A stretch of 64,000 nucleotides of DNA from Bordetella sp. H567 (GCF_001704295.1 NZ_CP012334.1:62001-126000), one strand, 5' to 3'; counted from the stretch's first letter, positions 28,704-37,489 are shown. Notes: generated from the sequence alone by a model not told the origin. A program made the numbers and translations.

Positions 28704-29987
28704 TCAATGTATCCATTTCGCCGGCACGGTGATCAGCTCCGGGAAGATCACCATCAGCAGGAGCAGCAAGGTGTAGGCCACGACGTAACGCCACGCCCCG
28801 CGGATGATGGTCTCCATTCGGATGCGCGCGACGCCGGCCACGACGTTCAGCACGGTGCCCACCGGCGGCGTCAGCAAGCCCACGCAGCCCACCATGACGA
28901 ACATCACGCCGAAGTACACCGGGTCAATGCCTGCCTTGGTGACCACCGGCATCAACACCGGCGCCAGGATCAGGATGGTGGGCGTCAGGTCCATCGCCGT
29001 GCCCACCAGCGTGAGCACGATCAGCATCGCGAACATCAGCCACTTGGGATGGTTCAGCAAGGGCTCCAGCAGCGCGACCAGGTCCTGCGGCATGTCGGCC
29101 AGCGTGATCATGTACGAGGACACCATCGCGGCGGCGACCAGGAACATGACGATGGCCGTGGTGCTCGCGGCGCGGACGAAGATCGGGCCGAGGTCGCGCA
29201 AGCCGATTTCCCGGTAAACGAACAGGCTGATCAGCAGGGCATAGACGGCGGCCACCACGGCCGCCTCGGTGGGCGTGAAGATGCCGCCGCGCAGGCCGCC
29301 GATGATGATGACCGGCAGGAACAGCGCCCACAGGGACTCGCGTACGGAGCGCAGTCGCGCGCCCCACGGTTGGCGCGGGGTGGGCGCGACATGGCCGCCA
29401 CTCCTGCGGGCGGTCCACGACCACACGGCCACCAGCGTCAGCGCCATCAGCAGTCCCGGCGCGATGCCGGCGAAGAAAAGCTTGGTGATCGACACATTGG
29501 TCGCCACGCCGTAGATGATGAACGAGATCGACGGCGGAATGATGGGCGCGATGATGCCGCCCGCCGAAATGAGGCCGGCCGCGTCGCCGGCTTCGTAGCC
29601 TTTTTCCCGCAGCATGGGGATCAGCAGCGAGCCGAGCGCGGCCGCGTCGGCCACCGCCGAGCCCGACAGCGCCGCCAGCAGCACGCTGGCGAAGATGGCG
29701 ACATAGCCCAGCCCCCCAGGGATGTGTCCGACGAACATGGCGGCCAGCTTGACGATGCGCCGCGAGATGCCGCCCTCGTTCATCAGCTCGCCGGCCAGCA
29801 TGAACAGCGGCACGGCCATCAGCGTGAAGCTGTTGGCGCCGCCCAGCATGTTCTGCGCAAGGATTTGCGGGTCGACGAAATCCAGCTGGAACATCATCGG
29901 CACGGCGCTGATCATCAGCGCGAAGGCGATCGGCATGCCCAGCGCAAGGAGGCCCAGGAGCACGATCAGGAAGACGGAGAGAATCAT
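28704..29987 (-). CDS. dctM: TRAP transporter large permease (DctM family)
   Basis: A 427-residue polytopic permease with about 12 hydrophobic segments. DctM hallmarks are LGMPIAFALMIS near the N-terminus, PLFMLAGELMNEGGISRRIV, and the two hydrophobic re-entrant regions LSGSAVADAAALGSLLIPML and SAGGIIAPIIPPSISFIIYG. It drives sodium-coupled uptake with DctQ and the periplasmic receptor. It lies between dctQ and dctP. Confidence 0.92.
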   Translation of the reverse strand: MILSVFLIVLLGLLALGMPIAFALMISAVPMMFQLDFVDPQILAQNMLGGANSFTLMAVPLFMLAGELMNEGGISRRIVKLAAMFVGHIPGGLGYVAIFASVLLAALSGSAVADAAALGSLLIPMLREKGYEAGDAAGLISAGGIIAPIIPPSISFIIYGVATNVSITKLFFAGIAPGLLMALTLVAVWSWTARRSGGHVAPTPRQPWGARLRSVRESLWALFLPVIIIGGLRGGIFTPTEAAVVAAVYALLISLFVYREIGLRDLGPIFVRAASTTAIVMFLVAAAMVSSYMITLADMPQDLVALLEPLLNHPKWLMFAMLIVLTLVGTAMDLTPTILILAPVLMPVVTKAGIDPVYFGVMFVMVGCVGLLTPPVGTVLNVVAGVARIRMETIIRGAWRYVVAYTLLLLLMVIFPELITVPAKWIH

Positions 29988-30103
29988 GACGTCGGATGCA
30001 GGAAGATGGCGGCAGGGGCCAGGACGGAAGCTGCCCGGCGCGTGCCGGCCGTCGGCCGGGCCGACGTTGCGCGGGCAGGATCACGGGCCATGGGCGGGGG
30101 AAA

Positions 30104-30646
30104 TCAGCTCAGAGGATCGACGGCGCTGGCGTCCAGCGGCGCCTCCGCGCCGCCCAGCGTCAATACGATGTCGGCAAGCGTCAGCAAGGCCATGACGACG
30201 GCGGCATACAGGCAGGCGATGTTGAATACGCCGGCCGGCCACCCCGTCACGGGCAGGCGCGTGCCCATGCCGATCACGGTCTGGTCCCAGCTGCCCTTGA
30301 TCAACATGAGCAGTACGCCCAGGATCAGTACCTGGCAGAACAGGTGCGTGACGCGGCGCGCGCCCGCCCCGAAGCGTTCCACCAGCATCGTCACGCCCAT
30401 GTGGGTGTGCTCGCGCAGCGCCAGCACCGAGCCGATGAAGATCAGCCACACGAACGCCAGGCGCGAGACCTCGTCGGACACATTGATGCCGGAGTTAAAC
30501 AGGTAGCGCAGCGCGACGTTGCCGAACAGGAGCACGACCATGACGACCAGGCAGGCCATCATGAGCCAGCGCTGCAGGCTGAAGACCAGATCGAGTGCGC
30601 GGCCGAGCGGACCGCGCCCCAGCGCCGGCGAAGGAAGGGTTTGCAT
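30104..30646 (-). CDS. dctQ: TRAP transporter small permease (DctQ family)
   Basis: A 180-residue membrane protein with four predicted helices, the standard size and layout of DctQ. The conserved core is NVALRYLFNSGINVSDEVSRLAFVWLIFIGSVLALREHTHMG. The start at 30646 has a GGAGA ribosome-binding site. It is the first gene of the TRAP-dehydratase operon, divergent from the LacI-family regulator with an operator between them. Confidence 0.9.
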   Translation of the reverse strand: MQTLPSPALGRGPLGRALDLVFSLQRWLMMACLVVMVVLLFGNVALRYLFNSGINVSDEVSRLAFVWLIFIGSVLALREHTHMGVTMLVERFGAGARRVTHLFCQVLILGVLLMLIKGSWDQTVIGMGTRLPVTGWPAGVFNIACLYAAVVMALLTLADIVLTLGGAEAPLDASAVDPLS

Positions 30647-30692
30647 CGCTGTCTCCTGATGTTTTTTGGCGTTGCGATCGATGCGAAGCGCG

Positions 30693-30708
30693 ATGTTAGC
30701 GCTATCAT
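30693..30708. promoter_or_regulatory. GntR-type operator overlapping the TRAP operon promoter
   Basis: ATGTTAGCGCTATCAT is a 16-bp near-perfect palindrome. It closely resembles the E. coli GntR/IdnR operator (ATGTTACCGGTAACAT) with a GCGC centre. On the minus strand its first half coincides with a possible -10 (TAACAT), spaced 18 bp from TTGGCA (30717-30722). Binding would block dctQ transcription. The adjacent LacI-family gene is the obvious repressor. Confidence 0.6.
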
Positions 30709-30788
30709 GCAATGCTTGCCAACCCCTGCCCGGGTTTGTCCCAAGGCCGCGTTTGGGTCAGACTACGGCCTTTTGCTTCCCCTCAGCC

Positions 30789-31814
30789 ATGACGGTCCGC
30801 AAGTCCCGCAGCTCGCGCCATAACGGCGTCACCATGGCAGACGTCGCGCGCACCGCCGGCGTCAGCGCCATCACGGTATCGCGCGCGCTGCGCACGCCGG
30901 ACAAGGTGCAGCCGGCGCTGCGGGCACGCATCCAGGCGGCGTGCGATAACCTGGGCTACGTACCGAATCACGCGGCCAGCGCACTGGCATCGGCACGCTC
31001 GCGCACGGTGGTGGTGCTGATCCCGTCGCTGAGCAATATCGTCTTCGTCGATATCCTGGCGGGCATCAAGGAAGTGCTGGATGCCCATGCGCACCATATG
31101 CATATCGGCCTGACCGGCTATTCCGCCGAGGCGGAAGAAGCCCTGCTGCGCACGTATCTGCAGCATTCGCCGGATGGACTGATCCTGACGGGGATCGACC
31201 ACCGGCCGGGCGTGTGGAAACTGCTGGAGGCGCTGAAGATCCCCACCGTGCATACCATCGAAACGCTGAACGGCGGCGACGGACTCAGCGTGGGTTTTTC
31301 GCAGTTCGATTCTGGCTACGCCGCCGGCCGCCATCTGGTGGAGCGCGGCTATCGCCATATCGGCATCATCGGTGCGCAGCTCGATCCGCGGTCGCTGCGC
31401 CGCTGCGAGGGCTGCCGGCAGGCGCTGCGCGATGCGGGCATGCACGACCCGGCGCTGGAAATCATGACGCCCAGCAAGTCCTCGCTGAGCCTGGGTGCCG
31501 AACTGCTGGACGCGATGCTGCGCGAGCACCCCGAATGCGATGGCCTGTTTTTCTGCAATGACGACTTGGCGCAGGGCGCGGTGTTCCAATGCGGGCGCCT
31601 GGGCATCGCCGTGCCGGAACGCATGGGCCTGATCGGCTTCCATGACCTGACCGGCACGGCGTGGACGACGCCGCCGCTTTCCACCATCGCCACGCCGCGT
31701 TATGAAATCGGCCGGTCGGCCGCCACGCTGCTGATGAACGCGCTGCAGGGACGGCCCAATTCGCAACGGCATCTGGACCTGGGATTCCGGCTGGTGCAGC
31801 GGGAGACGACCTAG
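30789..31814 (+). CDS. LacI family transcriptional regulator (GntR-like)
   Basis: A 341-residue repressor with the N-terminal helix-turn-helix and hinge VTMADVARTAGVSAITVSRALRTPDKVQPALRARI and GYVPNHAASALAS. A periplasmic-binding-protein-like effector domain follows. The effector domain follows the E. coli gluconate repressor GntR of the LacI family closely (VGFSQFDSGYAAGRHL, LGARLDERT-like GAQLDPRSL, FFCNDDLAQGAVFQCGRLG). It is divergent from the TRAP/dehydratase operon, with a GntR-type palindrome between. It probably represses the operon and is released by a sugar acid. Confidence 0.9.
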   Translation: MTVRKSRSSRHNGVTMADVARTAGVSAITVSRALRTPDKVQPALRARIQAACDNLGYVPNHAASALASARSRTVVVLIPSLSNIVFVDILAGIKEVLDAHAHHMHIGLTGYSAEAEEALLRTYLQHSPDGLILTGIDHRPGVWKLLEALKIPTVHTIETLNGGDGLSVGFSQFDSGYAAGRHLVERGYRHIGIIGAQLDPRSLRRCEGCRQALRDAGMHDPALEIMTPSKSSLSLGAELLDAMLREHPECDGLFFCNDDLAQGAVFQCGRLGIAVPERMGLIGFHDLTGTAWTTPPLSTIATPRYEIGRSAATLLMNALQGRPNSQRHLDLGFRLVQRETT

Positions 31815-31841
31815 GGCCATGCCCGGCAAGGGCGCGACGCT

Positions 31842-34352
31842 TCAGGAAGCGGCCGTCGGCGGCGCCGAGGAGAACTGCTTCCAGACTTCAATGGCGCGCA
31901 GGCGCTGCCGCGCCACTTTTTCGATGCGTTCGCGCAAGTCGGCATCATGCGCGAGCAAGGCGCGGAAATCGCGCGCGGACATCATCAGCAGCTTGCTGTA
32001 GCCCAGCGAGGTCACGTCCGGCACCAGCGCCTGTTCGCCGAGAAGCGCCAGCTCCCCGAAGAACTCGCCGCTGCCCAGCTCGACGGTGGTGTTGTCCGGC
32101 AGATGCACCGCCACCGCGCCCGACGCGACGAAGCACATTTCGTCCCCCGCGCGGTCCTTCAGCACGGCCTGGTCCGGCAGCGCCAGCCGTGGCCTGAGCA
32201 GCCGCGAGATCGCGCGCAGCGAGTCGGCGCTCAGGTTCTCGAACAAAGGCACGCGCTTGATGAGCTCGGCCGCGCTCAACTCGATATCCAGCGGCGGATG
32301 CCGGTCGATATGCGCCCAGCGATGCTCCAGCTGGCGGGTCAGGTCGGCATAGACTTCCCCGCTGATCAGGAACTGGTCCAGCATATCCCGGTAGCGCATG
32401 CGTTCCAGCTGTCGCGCCACGCGCCCCAGATAGCTTTCCTGCAGCCACAGCGCATAGGTCGGATACTGCAGGTTCAGCGCCTGCAGCGCGTTCTCGACGG
32501 CATCCAGCCGCCGCTGGTGGGCCGTCACGATGCGCTGCGTGGCCTCTTCGCCCAGCATGACCTTCAGTTGCTGCCCCGCGAACAGGATCACGCGCTGCGC
32601 CACCGACCGCTTGCACATCAGCGCGGCAAACCGCTGCGCCAGTTCGCGCGACAGCCAGCTCTGGAAGCCGAACAGATAGTGCAGCCGCAGCGCCGCGCGG
32701 AAGGACCGCGAATAACGCACGTCGGCCGCGATGGCGTTCTCGAACCCGGCCACGCCGCCCGCACGCACGGCGTCTTCCAGGCGTTCGGCGCGAGCCAGCA
32801 GGGATTCGGCCATGCGCCAGTCGACGATCTGCGCCTTCAGGATGTCGAAGAACATTTCCTCTTCGCGCCGCGCCAGCGTGGCCAGCCCGATGTCTACGCG
32901 ATCGGCCACGCTCATATGGCGCACCTCCGCATCGCGCAACTGGCCCAGCGTGCGGTCGAACACCGCGTGGATGCGCTCGCGCACTTCCGGCCCGATGTGC
33001 TCGGCCGCGGCAACCTCGTCGGTTTTTTCCTGCAGGTCGCCCAGCGCCACGGCCAGCGCCTGGTCGCGCAGGGTGGCCTCGTGCCGGGACAGTTCGTTCA
33101 GGCGCAGCATGCGGATCAGCGGGCGCAGGCTGATGCCGTTGATGAACAGCGTCAACAGCACGAACCCGGTCGTGGCCACGGCGACGAACTCGCGTGCTTC
33201 ATAGGGCACGTCGCCGCGCTCGGTGACGGCCAGGGCCAGCGCCAGCGATACCGCGCCGCGCAAGCCGCCCCACAGCATGACGGTCTTGTACGCGCGGTTC
33301 ACCCGCGTGCCCAGCCGCGTCATGCCCAGCAGCGGCACCAACCCGAACACGGCGACCGCGCGCGCCGCCAGCGCGGCGACGAAGAGCACCAGGATCAGGG
33401 CAATGTCGCCCAGCGTGGCGTCCGCCATCAGCCGCGGGATCAGCATGGCGGCGAACAGGAAGATCAGCGAATTCGCCCAGAAGCCGAACTGCTCCCATGC
33501 GCTGGTCAGGTGCTCGAAGGTGGTCGGCGCCATGCGCGTGCGTCCGGTCGAACCCACCACCAGGCCCGCGATCACCGTCGCCACCACGCCCGATACGTGC
33601 AGATAGTGGTCGCAGACGAAGAAGGTCAGGTAGGCCAGCGTCAACGTCAGCGTGATCTCCGCGGCGGGAAAGCCGCGCAGCACCGCGAAGAGCATGCACG
33701 CCGCTCGGCCCATGGCATAGCCGGCCAGGCCGCCACCCAGGAAGCTGACGACGAAGTCCACCAGGATGTGGCCCGCGGACATTTCGCCATGGCCGGCCAG
33801 CACGCCCACCAGCACGGAATACAGGGCGATCGACGCGGCGTCGTTGAACAGGCTTTCGCCTTCGACCAGCGTGGTCAGCCGCTTGGGCGCGCCGACCTCG
33901 CGAAAGATCCCCACGACGGCGGCCGGGTCCGTGGTGGCCACGATGGCGCCCAGCAGCAGGCAGACGACCAGGCCATACGAAGACAGGCCGTTCAGCGTAA
34001 TGCCCACGACCACCGTGGACAGGAACACCGCCACGATGGCCATCATCAGGATGGGTCCGATGTCGTCCATCAGGCGCCTGACGTTCATCGACAGCGCGGT
34101 TTCGAATAGGAGGACGGGAAGGAAAACGGTAAGGAAAGTTTCCGAGGAGATCTCGAACTTCTCCAGCGAATCCAGCATACCGGCCAGTACGGGCGGCGCC
34201 CAGCCATGGATATGGATGACGATACCGAGCAGACATCCGACGATGGCCAGCAGCACGGAATACGGCAACCCCAGCCGGCCGGCAAGCGGAGGCATGAAGC
34301 AGACCAGCGTCAACAGCGCCGCCAAGCCGAAAACCAGCAAACCCACATCCAT
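31842..34352 (-). CDS. CPA1 family Na+/H+ antiporter with C-terminal cyclic-nucleotide-binding-like domain
   Basis: An 836-residue fusion. The N-terminal ~420 residues form the 12-helix cation/proton antiporter, with the ion-site motif TDPAAVVGIFREVGAPKRL and GESLFNDAAS. A long, mostly helical cytoplasmic region follows to about 700, then a cNMP-binding fold (LIKRVPLFENLSADSLRAI to GEFFGELALLGEQ). The Arg that normally binds the cyclic phosphate after FGExALL is not seen: the sequence reads ALVPDVTS. The domain may therefore sense something else or be structural. The next gene, divergent, encodes a CpdA-like phosphodiesterase. Confidence 0.88.
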   Translation of the reverse strand: MDVGLLVFGLAALLTLVCFMPPLAGRLGLPYSVLLAIVGCLLGIVIHIHGWAPPVLAGMLDSLEKFEISSETFLTVFLPVLLFETALSMNVRRLMDDIGPILMMAIVAVFLSTVVVGITLNGLSSYGLVVCLLLGAIVATTDPAAVVGIFREVGAPKRLTTLVEGESLFNDAASIALYSVLVGVLAGHGEMSAGHILVDFVVSFLGGGLAGYAMGRAACMLFAVLRGFPAAEITLTLTLAYLTFFVCDHYLHVSGVVATVIAGLVVGSTGRTRMAPTTFEHLTSAWEQFGFWANSLIFLFAAMLIPRLMADATLGDIALILVLFVAALAARAVAVFGLVPLLGMTRLGTRVNRAYKTVMLWGGLRGAVSLALALAVTERGDVPYEAREFVAVATTGFVLLTLFINGISLRPLIRMLRLNELSRHEATLRDQALAVALGDLQEKTDEVAAAEHIGPEVRERIHAVFDRTLGQLRDAEVRHMSVADRVDIGLATLARREEEMFFDILKAQIVDWRMAESLLARAERLEDAVRAGGVAGFENAIAADVRYSRSFRAALRLHYLFGFQSWLSRELAQRFAALMCKRSVAQRVILFAGQQLKVMLGEEATQRIVTAHQRRLDAVENALQALNLQYPTYALWLQESYLGRVARQLERMRYRDMLDQFLISGEVYADLTRQLEHRWAHIDRHPPLDIELSAAELIKRVPLFENLSADSLRAISRLLRPRLALPDQAVLKDRAGDEMCFVASGAVAVHLPDNTTVELGSGEFFGELALLGEQALVPDVTSLGYSKLLMMSARDFRALLAHDADLRERIEKVARQRLRAIEVWKQFSSAPPTAAS

Positions 34353-34538
34353 CTAATTCTTTTCCGCGCCATGGTTCATTTAGCGGAGAGGATAGCTGGT
34401 TTTGCCGCGGGCGCACGTTTCGTTACGGGCGGCACGATTTGGTGGATGCCCGCCGCCGCGTATTTTCGCTAACGTTGGCGGCATCCGCACCGCCGCGGCA
34501 GCATCCGCCCATGCCGCGGAGCATGCCGACGGGACAGG

Positions 34539-35486
34539 ATGCATACACCGGAGCCGCCGTTGCACACTATCCCGAAGCCTTCCCTTCCATCGCCGGCAAG
34601 CGCCGCCGACCCGGGCGCGAGCGATGCCGCCGACAGCAGGCCCATCGTGGCGCTGCAGCTTACCGATCCCCATCTCTTCGCGACGCCCGGCCTGATGCTG
34701 GGCGTGGACACGAATGCGAGCCTGCGCGCCGTGCTTGCCGCCATCCGCCGCGATCACGGCAACGCCGATGTGCTGCTCGCCACGGGAGACCTCTCCCATG
34801 ACGGCAGCGAGCTGTCCTATCGCCGCTTCGCCGACGCGCTCACGCCGCTGGGTATCCCCGTGCGCTGCCTGCCGGGCAATCACGATACACCCGCCACGCT
34901 CAAGCGAGCGCTGGGGGCGTGGACCGAGCCCATCGGCGATGTCGGCGCGTGGCGCATCATCCTGCTGGATTCGCGGACCGACGGTTCCAATGCCGGCCAC
35001 CTGGAGCGCGACCAGTTCGAACTGCTGGACCATGGCCTGTCGACCGCGCAGGGCCGGCCGGCCCTGGTGGCCGTGCATCACAACGCGGTGCAGGTCAGCC
35101 CCGAATGGCGCGACGCCATGATGCTGGACAACGCGGCGGAACTGTTCCGCCATCTGACCCGCTGGGGCAATGCGCGCGTTCTGCTATGGGGCCACGTCCA
35201 CCAGGAATTCGACCGCCGGCGCGGCAATGTCCGCATGCTGGCCACGCCATCCACCTGCTTCCAGTTCACCATCCGCGACGGCCGCCACCGGCTGGATCCG
35301 CAGCCGCCCGGCTATCGCTGGCTGAAGCTCTATCCGGACGGTTCGATCGCCACGGGCGTGCGCCGGCTGGACGCCGCGCTATGGCGTGCCCTGGTGCAGG
35401 AATGGAACGAGCCGGAGGAAATCCCCATCGCCGTGGACCCGGCCGCGGACCGCGATGCGCCGGCCGTGCACGCCGAAGGCGCATAA
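34539..35486 (+). CDS. cpdA: CpdA-type 3',5'-cyclic-AMP phosphodiesterase / metallophosphoesterase
   Basis: A 315-residue class III metallophosphoesterase. All five metal-binding motifs are visible: D-x-H in LTDPHLF, GDLSHDG, GNHDTP, VHHN and GHVHQEF. Overall form and length match CpdA/Icc, which hydrolyses cAMP. The first ~35 residues are a Pro/Ser-rich extension, and the conserved domain starts at PIVALQLTDPHL, so a later start cannot be excluded. A metal-dependent phosphodiesterase is certain; cAMP as substrate is the likely but unproven assignment. Confidence 0.82.
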   Translation: MHTPEPPLHTIPKPSLPSPASAADPGASDAADSRPIVALQLTDPHLFATPGLMLGVDTNASLRAVLAAIRRDHGNADVLLATGDLSHDGSELSYRRFADALTPLGIPVRCLPGNHDTPATLKRALGAWTEPIGDVGAWRIILLDSRTDGSNAGHLERDQFELLDHGLSTAQGRPALVAVHHNAVQVSPEWRDAMMLDNAAELFRHLTRWGNARVLLWGHVHQEFDRRRGNVRMLATPSTCFQFTIRDGRHRLDPQPPGYRWLKLYPDGSIATGVRRLDAALWRALVQEWNEPEEIPIAVDPAADRDAPAVHAEGA

Positions 35487-35515
35487 AAAACGGGGCACCG
35501 CTTGTGGGTGCCCCG
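35485..35515 (-). terminator. Intrinsic terminator for leftward transcription
   Basis: A 9-bp perfect stem (CGGGGCACC / GGTGCCCCG, seven-base loop) is followed on the minus strand by TTTTTT. On the plus strand the hairpin follows the cpdA stop codon but has no T-tract, so it works as an intrinsic terminator only for minus-strand transcripts. It lies 170 bp beyond the rpoH terminator, so it needs another transcript to end. Confidence 0.8.
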
Positions 35516-35570
35516 CCAAACACCTGTCTCATAGGGGAGGGGAAAGAGGAGAAGCCGAGACAGGTGAGAA
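35485..35570 (-). ncRNA. Candidate small RNA downstream of rpoH
   Basis: On the minus strand, a 10-bp perfect stem (CACCTGTCTC / GAGACAGGTG; 35557-35566 and 35521-35530) encloses a 26-nt loop made almost entirely of C and U, including CUCCUCUUUCCCCUCCCCUA. The canonical terminator at 35485-35515 follows six bases later. Two hairpins, a C/U-rich single-stranded loop able to pair with Shine-Dalgarno sequences, and a T6 end are the typical plan of a trans-acting sRNA. The 5' end and promoter are not identified, so the start coordinate is approximate. Confidence 0.5.
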
Positions 35571-35687
35571 GACGACGGGCCCGGAATGCTCCAGGCGCGT
35601 GGTCTACGTAAGGTTAGGCTGGGTGCCCATGAGAAAGTTTCGCCGATACGGCGGATTTCCCGTGGCGAGATGTATCAGGATTTAACG

Positions 35688-35710
35688 AAAAAGGCCCTCA
35701 AGAGGGCCCT
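35688..35710 (-). terminator. rpoH intrinsic terminator
   Basis: GGCCCTC and GAGGGCC form a compact stem on the minus strand (35693-35708) followed by TTTTT (35688-35692), 65 bp after the rpoH stop codon. A good rho-independent terminator for rpoH. Confidence 0.8.
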
Positions 35711-35774
35711 CTGGGGAGACGCCGCCGGAGGCCGGCGGTAAAGACCCCGGCCCATGGGGCCGGCCGGTCTCGTG

Positions 35775-36662
35775 TTACGCCGGCTGCAGGCTGCCGCGCA
35801 TCTTCTTCAGCGCGGCGGCCTCGATCTGCCGGACGCGTTCCGCGGAAATGCCGTATTCCTGGGCCAGCTCGTGCAGCGTGGCGCCGCCGTCATCTTGCAG
35901 CCAGCGCGCCTGCACGATGTGGCGGGACCGCGGATCCAGGGCTTCCAGGGCATCGTTCAGGCCCGTGCTCTGCAGCTTGTCCATGGCCTTGCGCTCGAGC
36001 ACGCGAGTAGGTTCCTGCCGCCCTTCATCGGACAGGTAGGCGATGGGCGCGTAGGCGTCCTCGTCATCGTCCTGCGCTTCGAGCGCCATGTCGCGGCCGG
36101 ACAGGCGGACTTCCATCTCGCTGACGTCTTCCGGGCGCACGTTCAGCTGGCGGGCGATTTCGTCCACCTGTTCCGTATCCAGCGTCTTGCCGTCGGGCCG
36201 CATGCTGCGCAGGTTGAAGAACAGCTTGCGCTGAGCCTTGGTCGTGGCCACCTTCACCAGGCGCCAGTTGCGCACGATGTACTCATGGATTTCGGCCTTG
36301 ATCCAATGCACCGCGAACGACACCAGCCGTACGCCGCGCTCGGGATCGAAGCGCTTGACCGCCTTCATGAGGCCGACGTTGCCTTCCTGGATCAGATCGG
36401 CATGCGGCAGGCCGTAGCCCAGGTACTGGCGGGCGATGGACACCACCAGGCGCAGGTGCGACAGCACCAGTTCACGGGCAGCGTCCAGGTCGCCGCCGTC
36501 GCGCAGGCGGCGGCCCAGGGAGACTTCCTGCTCCGCGGTCAGGATCGGCAGGCGGTTCACCGCGGAAATGTATGCGTCGATCGTTCCCAGCGCGCCTGGA
36601 TTGGCGATGGCCAGCGTCAGGGCGTTGCCGGGTAAGGCCAACGAGGAACTCGGTTGTTTCAT
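35775..36662 (-). CDS. rpoH: RNA polymerase heat-shock sigma factor (sigma-32)
   Basis: A 295-residue group 3 sigma factor. Region 2 (LVLSHLRLVVSIARQYLGYGLPHADLIQEGNVGLMKAVKRFDP) and region 4.2 (HELAQEYGISAERVRQIEAAALKKM) are clear. The RpoH box QRKLFFNLR identifies it as sigma-32. The start at MKQPSSSL has GGAG upstream; a start 13 codons earlier lacks a ribosome-binding site. A perfect CIRCE element lies 49 bp before the start codon, so HrcA represses the gene, tying the two heat-shock systems together. Confidence 0.96.
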   Translation of the reverse strand: MKQPSSSLALPGNALTLAIANPGALGTIDAYISAVNRLPILTAEQEVSLGRRLRDGGDLDAARELVLSHLRLVVSIARQYLGYGLPHADLIQEGNVGLMKAVKRFDPERGVRLVSFAVHWIKAEIHEYIVRNWRLVKVATTKAQRKLFFNLRSMRPDGKTLDTEQVDEIARQLNVRPEDVSEMEVRLSGRDMALEAQDDDEDAYAPIAYLSDEGRQEPTRVLERKAMDKLQSTGLNDALEALDPRSRHIVQARWLQDDGGATLHELAQEYGISAERVRQIEAAALKKMRGSLQPA

Positions 36663-36711
36663 GGTGTTGTGCTCCAGGAAACCGCTATGGGTAGAACGCA
36701 TTCGTGTGATG

Positions 36712-36738
36712 TTAGCACTCTGAATTAGGGAGTGCTAA
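36712..36738. promoter_or_regulatory. CIRCE element (HrcA operator) of rpoH
   Basis: TTAGCACTC, nine bases, then GAGTGCTAA: a perfect match to the CIRCE consensus bound by the HrcA repressor. It lies upstream of rpoH. HrcA-CIRCE control of rpoH is known from betaproteobacteria; here the sequence match is exact, so the site itself is near certain. Confidence 0.97.
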
Positions 36739-36799
36739 TTCGACCCGCGACAGCGTCCGAAGTTCAACGGGCGCGCCATGCAGGCCCCTGAAAGACCGG

Positions 36800-37489
36800 C
36801 TACCAGCCGCGCTGCTTCAGCGCGTCCTGCGTGGCGGCGTCCTCCGGGCGGATGAACAGGGCGCCGCGGGGGTCCACGAACACGCGGTAGCGCGCGCCAT
36901 CGAACATCGGCATGTAGGCCCCGCTGCCGTACTGTACGTCCACGAAGGGCAGCCAGCCCGGGAACCGCTGCTTCAGCGCCCCCAGGTCAGGCATGCCCGC
37001 CGGACCGAGCGCATAAACCGTGCGCGGTTCGGACTGATCCGCCGCCGGGTCGGTGTAGCGGCCCGACAGGCGCTCCAGGCGATACAAGGGCGGCACGCCC
37101 GCCAGCAGGGCAGGCAGCCGCCACCGCACCATCCGCGCATCGATCTGCCACTCGTCGCCGCGCAGGGTGTAGTCCTCGGGCGCCTTGCCCGGCAATTCCG
37201 CCGTGGCCACGAACTGCCGCGGCGCCTGCTGGCGCAGCACGATGCGGGCCACGGGCTCGTCCGCGGTCAGGCGGAAGAACTGGTACAGCGTAACGGCGAA
37301 CATGGCCGATACGCAGGCCAGGGCCAGCAACAGCAGGCCCACCAGGCGCCGCATCGGCCGCAGGCGGAACTGGCGGCGGCCGCGCGCATCGCGGGGGCCG
37401 CCCCTGCCCAGGAACAGCCCGAAGCCGATGAGCAGGGCCGCGATGGTCACCACCGCGATCCAGACGGATGGAGCGACGCCTTCGATCAA
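36800..37489 (-). CDS. Conserved hypothetical membrane protein (two N-terminal helices)
   Basis: A 229-residue protein with two membrane helices (about 9-28 and 47-70), the first followed by a basic, Gly-rich loop (GRGGPRDARGRRQFRLRPMRR). A soluble domain of about 150 residues with no known catalytic motif follows. It recurs in Burkholderiales, where it is sometimes mislabelled as an efflux pump. The C-terminal half, including ARYRVFVDPRGALFIRP, may be exported. No function can be assigned. Confidence 0.65.
   Translation of the reverse strand: MIEGVAPSVWIAVVTIAALLIGFGLFLGRGGPRDARGRRQFRLRPMRRLVGLLLLALACVSAMFAVTLYQFFRLTADEPVARIVLRQQAPRQFVATAELPGKAPEDYTLRGDEWQIDARMVRWRLPALLAGVPPLYRLERLSGRYTDPAADQSEPRTVYALGPAGMPDLGALKQRFPGWLPFVDVQYGSGAYMPMFDGARYRVFVDPRGALFIRPEDAATQDALKQRGW

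Noticed and set aside
27438-30506. A 1022-codon open frame antisense to the dehydratase/TRAP genes.
   Set aside because: It is a composition shadow rich in His, Arg and Gln with no domain, and the TRAP genes opposite are clearly real.
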